Of a stretch of 64,000 nucleotides of DNA, positions 16,445-25,792 are shown one piece after another. The stretch spans positions 1 through 64,000 of the forward strand of contig CAZSRZ010000007.1 in the NCBI GenBank assembly GCA_964609085.1. The letters are read 5' to 3'. The notes under the pieces are model-generated. The model did no database searches, was not told the origin of the DNA, and saw only the letters and a program-made list of their open reading frames with translations. A program made the position numbers and the translations under genes. Numbering within the stretch: position 1 is the stretch's first letter; every line of letters starts with the position of its first letter. This stretch comes from JANPLG01 sp964609085. Lineage in GTDB: Bacteria > Armatimonadota > SYMT01.

Positions 16445-17960
16445 GGCTCCGGGTTCAGAGGCGGTCGGCAAAGGGTGGCTGCGGCTGCACCTGGGCATCT
16501 GGCTCGCGTGTCTTGGCGTCCTGCTGCTCACGGTCAACGGCCGGTTGTTCAGCACCGACGCCGAGTTGATGTACCAGATGACAGAGTCCGTGGCGGTTCG
16601 GGGTTCCGCCGCCGTCAAGCCGCACGAATACGCGTCGCTCGGGCGGGATGGTCGCTACTACAGCAAGTACGGGCCCGTGCAGTCCATCCTTGCGGTGCCG
16701 CTTTACCTGGTGGGTCGCGTCGCGGCCACCCGCGTCAGCGAGGAGCGAGGCGAGCAGCTCCGGCGTGCGGCCGTCTCCCTTTTCAACCCCATCGTCCTGG
16801 CACTGCTGGTGTGTGCTGTGATCTGGGCCGCGGGCGGCTTTGGGTTCACCACCGGCGAATCTGTGGCAGCCGGTCTGATGGCGGCCTTCGGCGCGGGGCT
16901 GTGGTGGCTCTCGAAGACGTTTAACAGTGAGCCGCTGACAGGTCTCTTCCTCGTGTTGGCGTTCGGAGCCCTCGTCCGCCAGCAGACCGAAGCCCGCGTC
17001 CGCTTCGCCGTCCTGGGGGGCATCGCTCTCGGCCTCGCGGTCGGCACCCGCGTGGCTGTTGTCCTCACCGTCCCTGTGCTGCTGGCCTATGTCTGGTTCT
17101 CGTCCGGGCGGAAGCTGCGGACGGTGCTGGCGTTCGTGGCCCCACTGGCCGTCACTGCGATCCTGCTGGCCGCGTACAATTTCGCTCGTTTCGGTAGCCC
17201 ACTCAAGTCTGGCTATGGGTCCGAGGCGTTCGACTATCCCGTGTGGAGGGGGACGCTCGGGCTGCTGGTCAGTCCCCGGTGCGGTATGCTCTTCTCCGCG
17301 CCGCTCCTGCTGATGGCGATCCCGGGAGGGATGCGGATGGCGGGACGATGGCGCCGTGAGATGCTTGCGATCGGCGCGATGTCGCTCATCTGGTTGCTGA
17401 GCTCGGGAGCGTGGTGGTGCTGGTGGGGAGGCTGGTCAGTGGGCCCGCGGCTCTTCTTGCCGATGGCGCCGTTGCTGGTGATTCCGGTCGTCTACCTGAT
17501 GGCGGCCTGGCATCGGAAGGGCGGCGCAGCTCGAACGGCGCTGCTGGCGGTGGTCGCGGGAAACCTGCTTCTGCAGACCATTCCGCTCTGGAGTTCGCAC
17601 CCCGAATACAAGGCCATCGCGAAGTCCGCTGAAGCCGAAGGTCGGGATGAAATGTGGGATCCGCACTACCTTCTCGTTGCCTGGCAGGTTCGGAATGCCG
17701 CTTACGTCATCGGCTCCACGCTCGACGGTTCCTGGCGTGATCCCGCTAAGGCCGGGTTTGGGGGCGATGAGAGCGGGAGCGTCTTCGACGTCCCCGTGAT
17801 CGATGCCTGGCCCTTCTACCTCATCGCCGCGGGCCTTTCGCCCATCATCGCGCTGGCGGCTTCCGCAGTACCGATCGGAATGGCGCTGGTCGGGGCAGGG
17901 ATCGCGCGGCGGGCATATCGGTCGCTTGACGGCTCGTCGGCGAGGGGTGTGCCCGCATGA
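16434..17960 (+). CDS. Polytopic membrane protein, GT-C-like (PMT/ArnT-type fold)
   Basis: The 508-residue protein has about ten hydrophobic segments. The first periplasmic loop contains acidic FSTDAELMYQMTESVAV and YYSKYGPVQSILAVPLYL, the arrangement seen in GT-C glycosyltransferases (families 39/83) that use polyprenyl-phosphate sugars. The start is TTG 16434, overlapping the preceding stop by 11 bases; no ATG or GTG lies in frame before the first membrane segment. It ends in an ATGA overlap with the ABC permease gene. It likely adds a sugar on the periplasmic side. Donor and acceptor are unknown. Confidence 0.6.
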   Translation: MSAEAPGSEAVGKGWLRLHLGIWLACLGVLLLTVNGRLFSTDAELMYQMTESVAVRGSAAVKPHEYASLGRDGRYYSKYGPVQSILAVPLYLVGRVAATRVSEERGEQLRRAAVSLFNPIVLALLVCAVIWAAGGFGFTTGESVAAGLMAAFGAGLWWLSKTFNSEPLTGLFLVLAFGALVRQQTEARVRFAVLGGIALGLAVGTRVAVVLTVPVLLAYVWFSSGRKLRTVLAFVAPLAVTAILLAAYNFARFGSPLKSGYGSEAFDYPVWRGTLGLLVSPRCGMLFSAPLLLMAIPGGMRMAGRWRREMLAIGAMSLIWLLSSGAWWCWWGGWSVGPRLFLPMAPLLVIPVVYLMAAWHRKGGAARTALLAVVAGNLLLQTIPLWSSHPEYKAIAKSAEAEGRDEMWDPHYLLVAWQVRNAAYVIGSTLDGSWRDPAKAGFGGDESGSVFDVPVIDAWPFYLIAAGLSPIIALAASAVPIGMALVGAGIARRAYRSLDGSSARGVPA

Positions 17961-18796
17961 CCGCCGCTGCCCCTCCTCTCCCGGAGATGGTCATCCGCGC
18001 GCGACGTGGGTGGGCCGGTCTCGACTTCGCCGCCCTCTGGTCCTACCGGGAACTCCTGATGTTCCTCGTGTGGCGGGATCTCAAGGTGCGCTACAAGCAG
18101 ACCGCACTGGGCGCGGCCTGGGCGCTGTTGCAGCCGCTGTTCAGCATCGTGCTCTTTTCGGTGATCTTCGGCACCTTCGCTCGGTTGCCCTCGGATGGGG
18201 TGCCGTATCCCATCCTCACCTGTGCCGCCCTGCTGCCGTGGACCCTCTTTCAGGGCGTCGTCGGTCGGTCCGGATCCAGCCTGGTCTCAAGTACCCAACT
18301 CGTTTCCAAGGTCTACTTCCCCCGAGTGATCGTCCCGCTGGCGGCCGGTCTCGCGTCGGTGGTGGACTTCCTCCTCTCCTTCTTGGTGCTGGTCGGCATC
18401 ATCATCTGGTACCGATTTCCGCTCGGTATCGCCCTGGTCACGCTGCCGCTGTGGAGCCTGCTCGCGCTCACTGCCGGGCTCTCGGTAGGGATGGGGCTGG
18501 CAGCGCTGAACGTGCGGTTCCGCGACGTCGGCTTTGTCATCCCCTTCCTGCTGCAGGTCTGGCAGTACGCCTCTCCGGTGGCCTACTCCGCCTCCATCGT
18601 CCCGGCGAAGTGGGCGTTCTGGTACCAACTGAACCCCATGGTGGGCGCGATCCAGGGATTCCGCTGGGCCATCGTCGGCGTGACCGGCCCCATCGGCGTG
18701 CCGTGGGTGGCGGCGATGGTCGTCACGCTGGTGCTCTTCTGCCTGTCTCTCTTCTACTTCCGCCAGGTTGAGCGGTCGTTCGCGGATCTGATCTAG
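17957..18796 (+). CDS. wzm: ABC-2 type polysaccharide/polyol-phosphate export permease (Wzm-like)
   Basis: The 279-residue integral membrane protein has six hydrophobic segments. Before the first one sits the family hallmark WRDLKVRYKQTALGAAWALL (about residues 40-60), and near the end the segment YASPVAYSASIVPAKW followed by LNPMVG, as in Wzm/TagG permeases. With Wzt it exports completed, lipid-linked polysaccharide across the inner membrane. It overlaps the upstream gene by ATGA and is followed after 3 bases by its ATPase partner. Confidence 0.9.
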   Translation: MTAAAPPLPEMVIRARRGWAGLDFAALWSYRELLMFLVWRDLKVRYKQTALGAAWALLQPLFSIVLFSVIFGTFARLPSDGVPYPILTCAALLPWTLFQGVVGRSGSSLVSSTQLVSKVYFPRVIVPLAAGLASVVDFLLSFLVLVGIIIWYRFPLGIALVTLPLWSLLALTAGLSVGMGLAALNVRFRDVGFVIPFLLQVWQYASPVAYSASIVPAKWAFWYQLNPMVGAIQGFRWAIVGVTGPIGVPWVAAMVVTLVLFCLSLFYFRQVERSFADLI

Positions 18797-18799
18797 TCG

Positions 18800-20119
18800 A
18801 TGGCCGATCTTGCAATCCGTGCGCGCGGGGTGGGAAAGCGCTACCGACTTGGGCTCGCCGAGAAGCGGGCGACGAGTATTGGCGAGACGCTGACGCGGGC
18901 GTTCTCAGCCCCATGGCGCGCTTTACGGCCGGCTCCCCTCACGGCGGAGAGCGAACTCTGGGCGGTACGCGATTTCGACGTGGACATAGCGCATGGCGAG
19001 GTGGTGGGGATCGTCGGGAGAAACGGTGCCGGTAAGAGCACGCTGCTGAAGATCCTCTCTCGCATCACCGAGCCAACCGAAGGGGAGATTCGATTGCGAG
19101 GGCGCGTCGCATCTCTCCTCGAGGTTGGCACAGGCTTTCACCCCGAGCTGACCGGCCGCGAGAACATCTATCTGAACGGCGCGATTCTGGGGATGTCGCG
19201 ACGAGAGATCGATCGCAAATTCGATGAGATTGTCGCCTTCTCGGAGATCGAGCGGTTCCTCGACACACCTGTAAAGCGGTACTCCAGCGGGATGTACACG
19301 CGCCTGGCCTTCGCCGTGGCGGCACACCTCGAGCCGGAGATTCTCATCGTCGACGAAGTGCTGGCCGTGGGCGACGCGCCCTTTCAAAAGAAGTGCCTGG
19401 GGAAGATGGGCTCCGTGGCCAAGGACGGTCGGACGGTGCTCTTCGTCAGCCACAACCTGGGAGCGCTGGTGAATCTGTGCCCTCGCGCGGTGCTGCTGGT
19501 GGATGGAAAGAAGGTGGCCGACGGATCGTCGCCGGACGTCGTTGCCCGTTACATCGCCATGGGCGCGGAGTCCCAGGGCGAGCGAATCTGGAGCGACCCC
19601 ACCACCGCGCCCGGAAGTGAGAAGGTCCGGCTGCGCGCCATGCGCCTGCTCTGCGGCGACGCCGTCACCAGCGACGTCGATATCCAGCGGGACCTTTGCG
19701 TGGAGATCGAGTACAGCGTCCACAAGCCCGGCTCCCGCATCACCGTCGGACTCCACCTGATTGACGCGATGGGGGCCACCGTGCTGGCGACGGCCAATCT
19801 TCACTCGGCCAACCTCGACCGGGACGAATGGTTCGATCGTGAGCACGAACCTGGCGTCTACCGTTCGCGCTGCATCATTCCGGGCAACTTCCTTAACGAC
19901 GGACGTTACGCCCTCCACGCCGTGCTGCTGACGGACGTCTCTCACCTGGAACTGCTGGAACGTGACGTCCTCTCCTTCACGGTCTACGACACCGGCGCGA
20001 TGCGGGAGGAGTACACCGGCGGCTGGATCGGGAGCGTCCGCCCGCGCCTCGCATGGAACACGCAGCCGGTGAGTGAAGAGGCGGCGAGCCGTGTGGCGCC
20101 CGGGCTGCAGGGCATCTGA
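18800..20119 (+). CDS. wzt: ABC transporter ATPase with C-terminal glycan-binding domain (Wzt-like)
   Basis: In the 439-residue protein, residues 1-250 are the nucleotide-binding domain: Walker A GRNGAGKST at 73-81, a Q-loop-equivalent ELTGRENIYLNG, signature YSSGMYTRLAFAVA, and Walker B ILIVDEVLAVGD. The C-terminal 170 residues (about 265-435) form the Wzt_C-type beta-sandwich. In E. coli O9a Wzt this domain reads the chain's terminal modification before export. Here that modification could be a methyl or amino group made by the enzymes downstream. Together with the permease it forms an ABC-dependent export route. Confidence 0.9.
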   Translation: MADLAIRARGVGKRYRLGLAEKRATSIGETLTRAFSAPWRALRPAPLTAESELWAVRDFDVDIAHGEVVGIVGRNGAGKSTLLKILSRITEPTEGEIRLRGRVASLLEVGTGFHPELTGRENIYLNGAILGMSRREIDRKFDEIVAFSEIERFLDTPVKRYSSGMYTRLAFAVAAHLEPEILIVDEVLAVGDAPFQKKCLGKMGSVAKDGRTVLFVSHNLGALVNLCPRAVLLVDGKKVADGSSPDVVARYIAMGAESQGERIWSDPTTAPGSEKVRLRAMRLLCGDAVTSDVDIQRDLCVEIEYSVHKPGSRITVGLHLIDAMGATVLATANLHSANLDRDEWFDREHEPGVYRSRCIIPGNFLNDGRYALHAVLLTDVSHLELLERDVLSFTVYDTGAMREEYTGGWIGSVRPRLAWNTQPVSEEAASRVAPGLQGI

Positions 20120-20137
20120 AGGGTCATCGACGAGCGC

Positions 20138-20914
20138 ATGAAGACGGTAATACTGTGCGGAGGACAGGGTACGCGGCTCCGAGAGGAGACCGAGTACCGG
20201 CCGAAACCGTTGGTGACGGTTGGGGATCGGCCGATTCTCTGGCACATCATGAAGCTCTACGCTCACCACGGCTTCCGGGACTTCGTGCTCTGCCTGGGCT
20301 ACCGCGGCCAGATGATCAAGGAGTACTTCCTGAACTACGAGGCGATGAACAACGACTTCACCATCCGCCTCGGTCGCGATCACGTGGTCACCCCGCTTGG
20401 CGCGCACGAAGAGCAGGAGTTCACGGTCACCCTTGCCGACACCGGCCAGGACTCCATGACCGGCGGGCGTATCCGTCGGGTGCGCAAGTACATCGGGGGA
20501 GAGACCTTCCTCGCCACCTACGGCGACGGGGTCTCCGACATCGACATCTCGGACGTAGTGCGCTTCCACCAGTCGCACGGCCGTCTCGCCACCGTGACGA
20601 CGGTTCGGGCTCCCTCACGATACGGGATCCTCGATCTCGCAAGCGACGGACGCGTGGAGCGCTTCAGCGAGAAACCGGTTCTGGAGACATGGGCAAGCAT
20701 CGGCTTCTTCGTCTTCAACGAACGGGTGCTGGATTACCTGGACGGGGACGATTGCGTGCTGGAGAGAGAGCCGTTACAGCGCCTCGCCCGCGAAGGGGAG
20801 TTGATGGCCTACCGCCACAACGGCAGCTTCTACGCGATGGACACTTACCGCGAGTACCTGCAGCTCAACGAGCTGTGGCGCGGCGGCGCCGCTCCATGGA
20901 AGGTCTGGCCGTGA
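20138..20914 (+). CDS. rfbF: Glucose-1-phosphate cytidylyltransferase
   Basis: The 258-residue enzyme makes CDP-glucose from CTP and glucose 1-phosphate. It shows the nucleotidyltransferase motif CGGQGTRLREETEYRPKPLV (residues 7-26) and the RfbF-specific stretches HGFRDFVLCLGYRG and NDFTIRLG. YGDGVSDIDI carries the metal-binding aspartates, and RFSEKPV and WASIGFFVFN lie at the usual later positions. Length matches the family. Its GTGA overlap with the following 4,6-dehydratase fixes the first two steps of a CDP-6-deoxysugar pathway. Confidence 0.92.
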   Translation: MKTVILCGGQGTRLREETEYRPKPLVTVGDRPILWHIMKLYAHHGFRDFVLCLGYRGQMIKEYFLNYEAMNNDFTIRLGRDHVVTPLGAHEEQEFTVTLADTGQDSMTGGRIRRVRKYIGGETFLATYGDGVSDIDISDVVRFHQSHGRLATVTTVRAPSRYGILDLASDGRVERFSEKPVLETWASIGFFVFNERVLDYLDGDDCVLEREPLQRLAREGELMAYRHNGSFYAMDTYREYLQLNELWRGGAAPWKVWP

Positions 20915-21912
20915 GCACTTCCACGCCCACCCCCGCGTTTTGGGTGGACCGGCCGGTGTTCGTTACCGGCGGGACCGGGCTGCTTGGATCCTGGTTGGTT
21001 CAAAGACTGCAGGAAGCCGGAGCGAACGTCGTCTGCCTGGTGCGGGACTGGGTGCCGCGTTGCGAGCTGGCGACCAGCGGCAACCTGGAGCGGTGCGCCG
21101 TGGTGCGGGGGGATCTCACCGACCAGACGCTGATAGAGCGAGTGCTTGGGGAGTACGAGGTGGTGACGGCCTTCCACCTCGCGGCGCAGACGACCGTGGG
21201 TGTTGCCAACCGCAACCCCGTCTCCACCTTTGACACCAACATCCGCGGCACGTGGTCGCTCCTGGAAGCCTGTCGCCGCAGCCCCCTCATCCGGGAAGTC
21301 GTGGTCGCGTCCTCCGACAAGGCCTATGGAGCGCATGAGATCCTCCCGTACTCCGAAGACGCCCCGCTGCAGGGTCGGCACCCCTACGACGCGAGCAAGT
21401 CGTGCGCCGATTTACTCGCCCAGTGCTACGCACACAGCTATGGGCTCCCCGTAACGATCACCCGGTGCGGCAACCTCTACGGCGGTGGAGATCTGAATTG
21501 GAATCGGATCATCCCCGGGACCATCCGCTCGGTGCTGCGCGGTCATCGACCGGTTATCCGCTCCGACGGCGAGTTCATCCGGGATTACTTTTACGTCGAG
21601 GATGGGGCCGCAGCCTATCTGCTGCTGACTGAGAGGATGGCCGCCGATGCCTCGTTAGCGGGATCGGCCTTCAATTTTTCCAATGAGTTGCAGGTCACGG
21701 TGACGCAGGTGGTGGATCAGATCCTCGCCGTGATGAACTCGGACCTGCGGCCGGACATCCGGAACGAGGCCAGCAATGAGATCCGCCACCAGTACCTGAG
21801 CGCCGAGCGCGCGCGGGCGCGCCTGGGTTGGAGCCCGCTCTTCACACTGGAGCAGGGACTGGCGCGGACCATCGAGTGGTACCGTGGCTACTTCCAGAGG
21901 GATGCCGCGTGA
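20911..21912 (+). CDS. rfbG: CDP-glucose 4,6-dehydratase-like SDR
   Basis: This 333-residue extended SDR has GGTGLLG at residues 20-26, a preceding VDRPVFVT strand, AFHLAAQTTVGVANRNP, VVASSDKAYG and the catalytic YDASK (Tyr159, Lys163). These match CDP-glucose 4,6-dehydratases, which yield CDP-4-keto-6-deoxyglucose. The GTG at 20911 overlaps the cytidylyltransferase stop as GTGA, and GGAAGG at 20898-20903 lies 7 bases upstream, so this start is preferred to ATG 20896. The usual next enzyme, RfbH (ascF-type 3-dehydrase), is missing here. Confidence 0.85.
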   Translation: MSTSTPTPAFWVDRPVFVTGGTGLLGSWLVQRLQEAGANVVCLVRDWVPRCELATSGNLERCAVVRGDLTDQTLIERVLGEYEVVTAFHLAAQTTVGVANRNPVSTFDTNIRGTWSLLEACRRSPLIREVVVASSDKAYGAHEILPYSEDAPLQGRHPYDASKSCADLLAQCYAHSYGLPVTITRCGNLYGGGDLNWNRIIPGTIRSVLRGHRPVIRSDGEFIRDYFYVEDGAAAYLLLTERMAADASLAGSAFNFSNELQVTVTQVVDQILAVMNSDLRPDIRNEASNEIRHQYLSAERARARLGWSPLFTLEQGLARTIEWYRGYFQRDAA

Positions 21913-23147
21913 ATCTGCCGATCGCCCTCCGGCATCAGTGCCGCATCTGCGGTTCCCGAGCCCCGCATTGTTTCCTCACACTGCCGGACTATCCGTTGGC
22001 GGACAACCACGTTCGCGACACAGGCGGCGAGGACGAGTTCCGTGCCGAGCTGCGCATCTACCGCTGCCCGGACTGCGGCACTGTGCAGACGCAGCACGAC
22101 GTCGACCTCAGTCGCTACTACCGCGATTACGCCTACACCGTTTCACAGTCCGGCTTTGCCCGCCGGTTCATGGAGCGGTTGGCGGAGGTCGTGTGCCGTC
22201 GATATGAACTCCCGGCCGGAAGTGGTGTCATCGAAATTGGGTCCAGCGACGGTTACCAGCTCCGCTGCTTCGCCGAGAGGGGAATGCGGGTTCTCGGTTA
22301 CGAACCTGGTGCGGACCTGGCCGCGCAGGCGGAGTCGCAGGGCGTGGCGACGGTGTGCGGGCTTTTTGACGAAGCCGCCCTAGGCGCTATCCCCGCGGAG
22401 ATGCTGCCGGCCCGCGCGGTCCTATCGTTCAATACCTTCGACCACATCCCCGACCCACTTCCCGTTCTGCGTGCCGTTCGGAGTGTGCTCGACCCCGTGG
22501 ACGGCGTCGTCATTATCGAGGTCCACGACCTGGAGAAGATCGCTGAACGGGCCGAGGCTTGCCTCTTCGCCCATGAACACTCCATCTATCTTTCCGCGCG
22601 GACGATGGCTGGGCTGCTCGGCCGCGCCGATCTGAAGCTGCTGTCCATCGATCTCCTGCCGGAAAGCGAGCGAAGGGGCAACTCGCTGTTGATCGCCGCC
22701 GGTGCGACAGGCAGTCGCTGGAAGGAAGCCGAGCCTCCCGCCGGTGCCTGGCTGGATCAACTCGAGCACGCGGCGGCCTACGAGGATCTCAGCCGCCGTA
22801 TTCTCATCGGACACAGGGGTTTGGCGGACCATGTGCGGGCCCAGCGTCGGGCCGGTCGCAGGGTTGCGGGCTACGGTGGGTCGGGTCGAGGGATCGCCAC
22901 CCTGGCCATCGCCGGCCTGGGCCCAGAGGACATCGCCTACGTTTGCGACCAGAATTCGAGCTTTGAGGGTATGCTGATGCCCTCCTCACATGTTCCGGTC
23001 GCTCTGCCGAGTCGGTTGGGCGACGACCCCGTGGACGAAGTCATCGTGTTTTCGTACGGCTATCTGGACGAGATCCGGGAGGGCATCGCCCCGTACCTGC
23101 GTCCGGGGACGCCGGTGCGTTCCGTGCTCGAGTTGATCAGCGGCTGA
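21909..23147 (+). CDS. Sugar C-methyltransferase (TylCIII/NovU-type, three-domain)
   Basis: The 412-residue protein has the three parts of NDP-sugar C-methyltransferases. The N-terminal zinc-binding domain has CRICGS near residue 11 and CPDCGT near 53. A SAM-binding Rossmann domain follows, with VIEIGSSDGYQL near 110. The C-terminal domain begins around VAGYGGSGRGIATLAIA. Family members (TylC3, NovU, EvaC) methylate C3 or C5 of 4-keto-6-deoxy sugars. Here the substrate is probably the CDP-4-keto-6-deoxysugar made by the two preceding genes. The GTG is in a GTGA overlap, with AGAGGGA 7 bases upstream. Confidence 0.85.
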   Translation: MNLPIALRHQCRICGSRAPHCFLTLPDYPLADNHVRDTGGEDEFRAELRIYRCPDCGTVQTQHDVDLSRYYRDYAYTVSQSGFARRFMERLAEVVCRRYELPAGSGVIEIGSSDGYQLRCFAERGMRVLGYEPGADLAAQAESQGVATVCGLFDEAALGAIPAEMLPARAVLSFNTFDHIPDPLPVLRAVRSVLDPVDGVVIIEVHDLEKIAERAEACLFAHEHSIYLSARTMAGLLGRADLKLLSIDLLPESERRGNSLLIAAGATGSRWKEAEPPAGAWLDQLEHAAAYEDLSRRILIGHRGLADHVRAQRRAGRRVAGYGGSGRGIATLAIAGLGPEDIAYVCDQNSSFEGMLMPSSHVPVALPSRLGDDPVDEVIVFSYGYLDEIREGIAPYLRPGTPVRSVLELISG

Positions 23148-23175
23148 GGCCGTGCCGGCAAGGAGGAAGGGTTGA

Positions 23176-24282
23176 ATGGCTGAGCGTACCATTGCTTCCG
23201 GTGGACCCTGGATCACGGAAAAGGAGATCGCCTACGTCAGCGACGCCGTGGCCAACGGGTGGTACGGAAACTGGTCGGGCTACCTGACGCGGTTCGAGAA
23301 GGCGTTCGCGGATTGGCTGGGAGTTCGGCACGCCATCGCTACTTCCAGTTGCACCGGCGCCATCCATCTCGCGATGTGCGGGCTGGGGATCGGCGAGGGC
23401 GATGAGGTCATCGTGCCGGAGGTGACGTGGATCGCGTCCGTCACCGGTGCCTGTTACACGGGTGCAACGCCAGTGTTCGTCGACGTGGAGCCGGACACGT
23501 GGTGTATCGATCCGGAAGCCGTACGCCGGGCCATCACGCCGCGGACAAAGGCGATTGTGCCGGTGCACATGTACGGCCATCCCGCCGACATGTCGGCGAT
23601 CAATGCCATTGCGGAGCAGCACGGGATCTTCGTGCTGGAGGATGCGGCACCGGGGATCGGCTCTCGCGTGAACGGCGAGCTGGCCGGCACGCTGAGCGGC
23701 GCGGCAACCTTTAGCTTCCAGGGTGCCAAGCCCCTGGTGACGGGCGAAGGCGGAATGTTCGTCACAGACGACGAAAAGCTGTACGAGAAGGTCTACTGGT
23801 ACTGGGACCATTGTCGTGACCCGAAGAAGGTTCTCTTTAACACCGGCATCGGGTTCAAGTACAAGATGAGCAACATCCAGGCCGCGCTGGGACTTGCGCA
23901 GCTAGAGCGGGCGGATGAGATCATCGAAAAGCGCCGACAGATTTTCTTCTGGTATCGAGAACGCCTCTCCGACATCGAAGGTCTGAGCCTCAACGTCGAG
24001 CGGCCAGGGGTGTACAACAACTACTACGTGCCTACCGTGGTGCTTGACCAAGATTTCGCCCGAAGTCCCGAGCAGGTGATGGCCTACCTGGACGAGCGGG
24101 GCGTCCGCAACCGCCCCTTCTTCCGCGCCATCAGCAAGTTCCCGATGTTCAAGCCCGCGGAAACGCCCGTGGCCGACCGGCTGGCTGCCCGTGGGATCAA
24201 TCTACCCTGCGCCTCGATGCTGCGCGAGGACGAGGTGGATTACTCCTGCAAGGTGCTTCGAGACGCGCTGGGTGTGGGATGA
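23176..24282 (+). CDS. DegT/DnrJ/EryC1/StrS PLP-dependent sugar aminotransferase
   Basis: The 368-residue enzyme has the cofactor-binding SSCTGAIHLAM near residue 56, VLEDAAPGIGS (PLP pyridine-N Asp) near 155, and the Schiff-base motif SFQGAKPLVTGEGGMF with Lys185. A lysine rather than histidine at this position separates aminotransferases from RfbH-type dehydrases. The overall sequence looks like perosamine synthase-type C4 aminotransferases. Its position after the 4,6-dehydratase and C-methyltransferase suggests it aminates a CDP-4-keto-6-deoxysugar. GGAGGAAGG lies just upstream of the ATG. Confidence 0.88.
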   Translation: MAERTIASGGPWITEKEIAYVSDAVANGWYGNWSGYLTRFEKAFADWLGVRHAIATSSCTGAIHLAMCGLGIGEGDEVIVPEVTWIASVTGACYTGATPVFVDVEPDTWCIDPEAVRRAITPRTKAIVPVHMYGHPADMSAINAIAEQHGIFVLEDAAPGIGSRVNGELAGTLSGAATFSFQGAKPLVTGEGGMFVTDDEKLYEKVYWYWDHCRDPKKVLFNTGIGFKYKMSNIQAALGLAQLERADEIIEKRRQIFFWYRERLSDIEGLSLNVERPGVYNNYYVPTVVLDQDFARSPEQVMAYLDERGVRNRPFFRAISKFPMFKPAETPVADRLAARGINLPCASMLREDEVDYSCKVLRDALGVG

Positions 24283-24319
24283 ACGTGACGTGCCATCGCC
24301 GCCCACCGCTGCCTTCGCG

Positions 24320-24988
24320 ATGACGAACGCTGCTGAATACCGCCGGGGGATAGAGGCCGGCTTTGCTGCCGCCAAGCAAGAGGGCCTCACACTCCCCCTG
24401 CACGGGGACTCCGGCACGCTCCGGGCCATCCGCGCCGCGGACGGCTCGGATGGTTCCCTCATCGGGCTGCTGTCTCGATGGCGGTCCGAGAACAGCTTCG
24501 CCTATCCGAGCCAGTTTCAGGTGACTGACGCGGGGACCGGTCGTTGGCTGCAGACGCGCGTCATCGATACTCCAGATCGCATCCTCTTCCTCATCCACGC
24601 GCCCGACGGGGAGCCCGTTGGCCACCTGGGATTCGGCTTCTGTCTGAATGACGAAGGGGTGATGGAGGTCGAGAACGTCGTTCGCGGGGTGAAGGATGCC
24701 ATCCCCGGGATCATGACGCGGGCGATGCGCACGATGATGGAGTGGGCGGTGCGCGAGTTCGCTCCGACGGCGATCCACCTACGCGTCTTCAACGACAATC
24801 CCCACGCTGTGCGCTTTTACGAGCAACTGGGATTTCGCGGCGTTGCGCTGACGCCATTGCGCCGTCACGAAGAAGGCGGTGGCGTGTTCTACCGCGATCC
24901 CGCACCCCACGACACCTCGCCCCCCGACAAGGAGTTTCTGGTGATGGAGTGGGACGGACTGGTCGACCGACCAGAAAGGGAGAGGTGA
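24320..24988 (+). CDS. GNAT-family N-acetyltransferase
   Basis: The 222-residue protein resembles GNAT acetyltransferases. EPVGHLGFGF is the core strand, VMEVENVVRGVKDAIPGIMT and the following helix correspond to the acetyl-CoA-binding segment, and LRVFNDNPHAVRFYEQLGFR is the typical C-terminal motif. It lies just after the aminotransferase and so is a good candidate to N-acetylate the amino sugar, as PseH and similar enzymes do. The start is uncertain: ATG 24320 gives a compact protein, but GTG 24290 is also in frame and nearer to the preceding stop. Confidence 0.75.
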   Translation: MTNAAEYRRGIEAGFAAAKQEGLTLPLHGDSGTLRAIRAADGSDGSLIGLLSRWRSENSFAYPSQFQVTDAGTGRWLQTRVIDTPDRILFLIHAPDGEPVGHLGFGFCLNDEGVMEVENVVRGVKDAIPGIMTRAMRTMMEWAVREFAPTAIHLRVFNDNPHAVRFYEQLGFRGVALTPLRRHEEGGGVFYRDPAPHDTSPPDKEFLVMEWDGLVDRPERER

Positions 24989-24991
24989 GCG

Positions 24992-25792
24992 GTGAGCTCG
25001 GCCAGCGGTGAGAACATGGGAAGCGACAGTGTGACCGGGTTTTGCCATGCCTCGCAGCACACCTCCACGGAGCGGGATGTTGTCTCTAGACTCTGCAGTG
25101 CGTTCGCCGAGTCCCCGCTTCCACTCGCCTACCAGCTCCAGTTTTTCCCCCGCCACGTGCGAAGGCAGGACATCGCCCGATTGATGGTGCGATACGAGCT
25201 GTTCCGGAAGGTGCTGGAGGTCAACGGCAGCGTGGTGGAATGCGGCGTGATGGCTGGCGGCAGCCTCTTCTCCTGGCTCCATTTCTCCGCGATCCTCGAA
25301 CCGTACAACCACACTCGCCGCATCGTCGGATTTGACTCCTTTAGCGGCTTCCCCGGCGTGGCGGAGGAAGATCGGGCGGGAGAGATCACTGAACATCACA
25401 GGGCTGGCGCGCTCCGAACTCATCAAGGGATCCGCCAGGAGTTGATGGACCTGGCGGCCATTCACGACGCCAACCGACCGCTCGGACACATCCCCAAGGT
25501 GGAACTCGTCGAGGGAGATGCGTGCGAGACGATCCCCGAGTACGTGCGCCAGAACCCGCACCTGGTGATTAGCCTGCTGCATCTGGACTTTGATCTCTAT
25601 GCTCCCACTCGCGTGGCGCTGGAGACGCTCTTGCCGCGGGTGGTGCGAGGCGGACTGGTCGTGTTTGATGAGCTGAACTGTCCGCAGTTCCCCGGTGAAA
25701 CCGCCGCGCTTGTCGAGACCCTGGGGCTCAGCCGTGTGGAGTTGCGGCGGCTGCCGATGGATCCCTACATCTCCTACTTCGTACAGTCGTGA
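24992..25792 (+). CDS. TylF/MycF-type sugar O-methyltransferase
   Basis: The 266-residue protein is a class I SAM-dependent methyltransferase of the TylF type. VVECGVMAGGSLFSW is the SAM motif I, RIVGFDSFSGFPGV is the characteristic family segment, and LLHLDFDLYAPTRVALE supplies the metal-binding acidic residues. Enzymes of this family methylate hydroxyls of deoxysugars and are usually metal-dependent. The GTG at 24992 follows AGGGAGAGG with good spacing. It ends in a GTGA overlap with the transketolase N-subunit. The sugar it methylates is inferred only from its neighbours. Confidence 0.8.
   Translation: MSSASGENMGSDSVTGFCHASQHTSTERDVVSRLCSAFAESPLPLAYQLQFFPRHVRRQDIARLMVRYELFRKVLEVNGSVVECGVMAGGSLFSWLHFSAILEPYNHTRRIVGFDSFSGFPGVAEEDRAGEITEHHRAGALRTHQGIRQELMDLAAIHDANRPLGHIPKVELVEGDACETIPEYVRQNPHLVISLLHLDFDLYAPTRVALETLLPRVVRGGLVVFDELNCPQFPGETAALVETLGLSRVELRRLPMDPYISYFVQS

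Noticed and set aside
18923..20578. Minus-strand open frame of 551 codons
   Set aside because: Antisense to Wzt and the cytidylyltransferase, both of which have complete motif sets.
20155..20910. Upstream extension of the 4,6-dehydratase frame
   Set aside because: It runs out of frame through the cytidylyltransferase gene. The GTG at 20911 with its own ribosome site is the sensible start.
23176..24282. RfbH-type 3-dehydrase
   Set aside because: Lys185 is present at the Schiff-base position, where RfbH enzymes have histidine, and no iron-sulfur cysteine set is seen.
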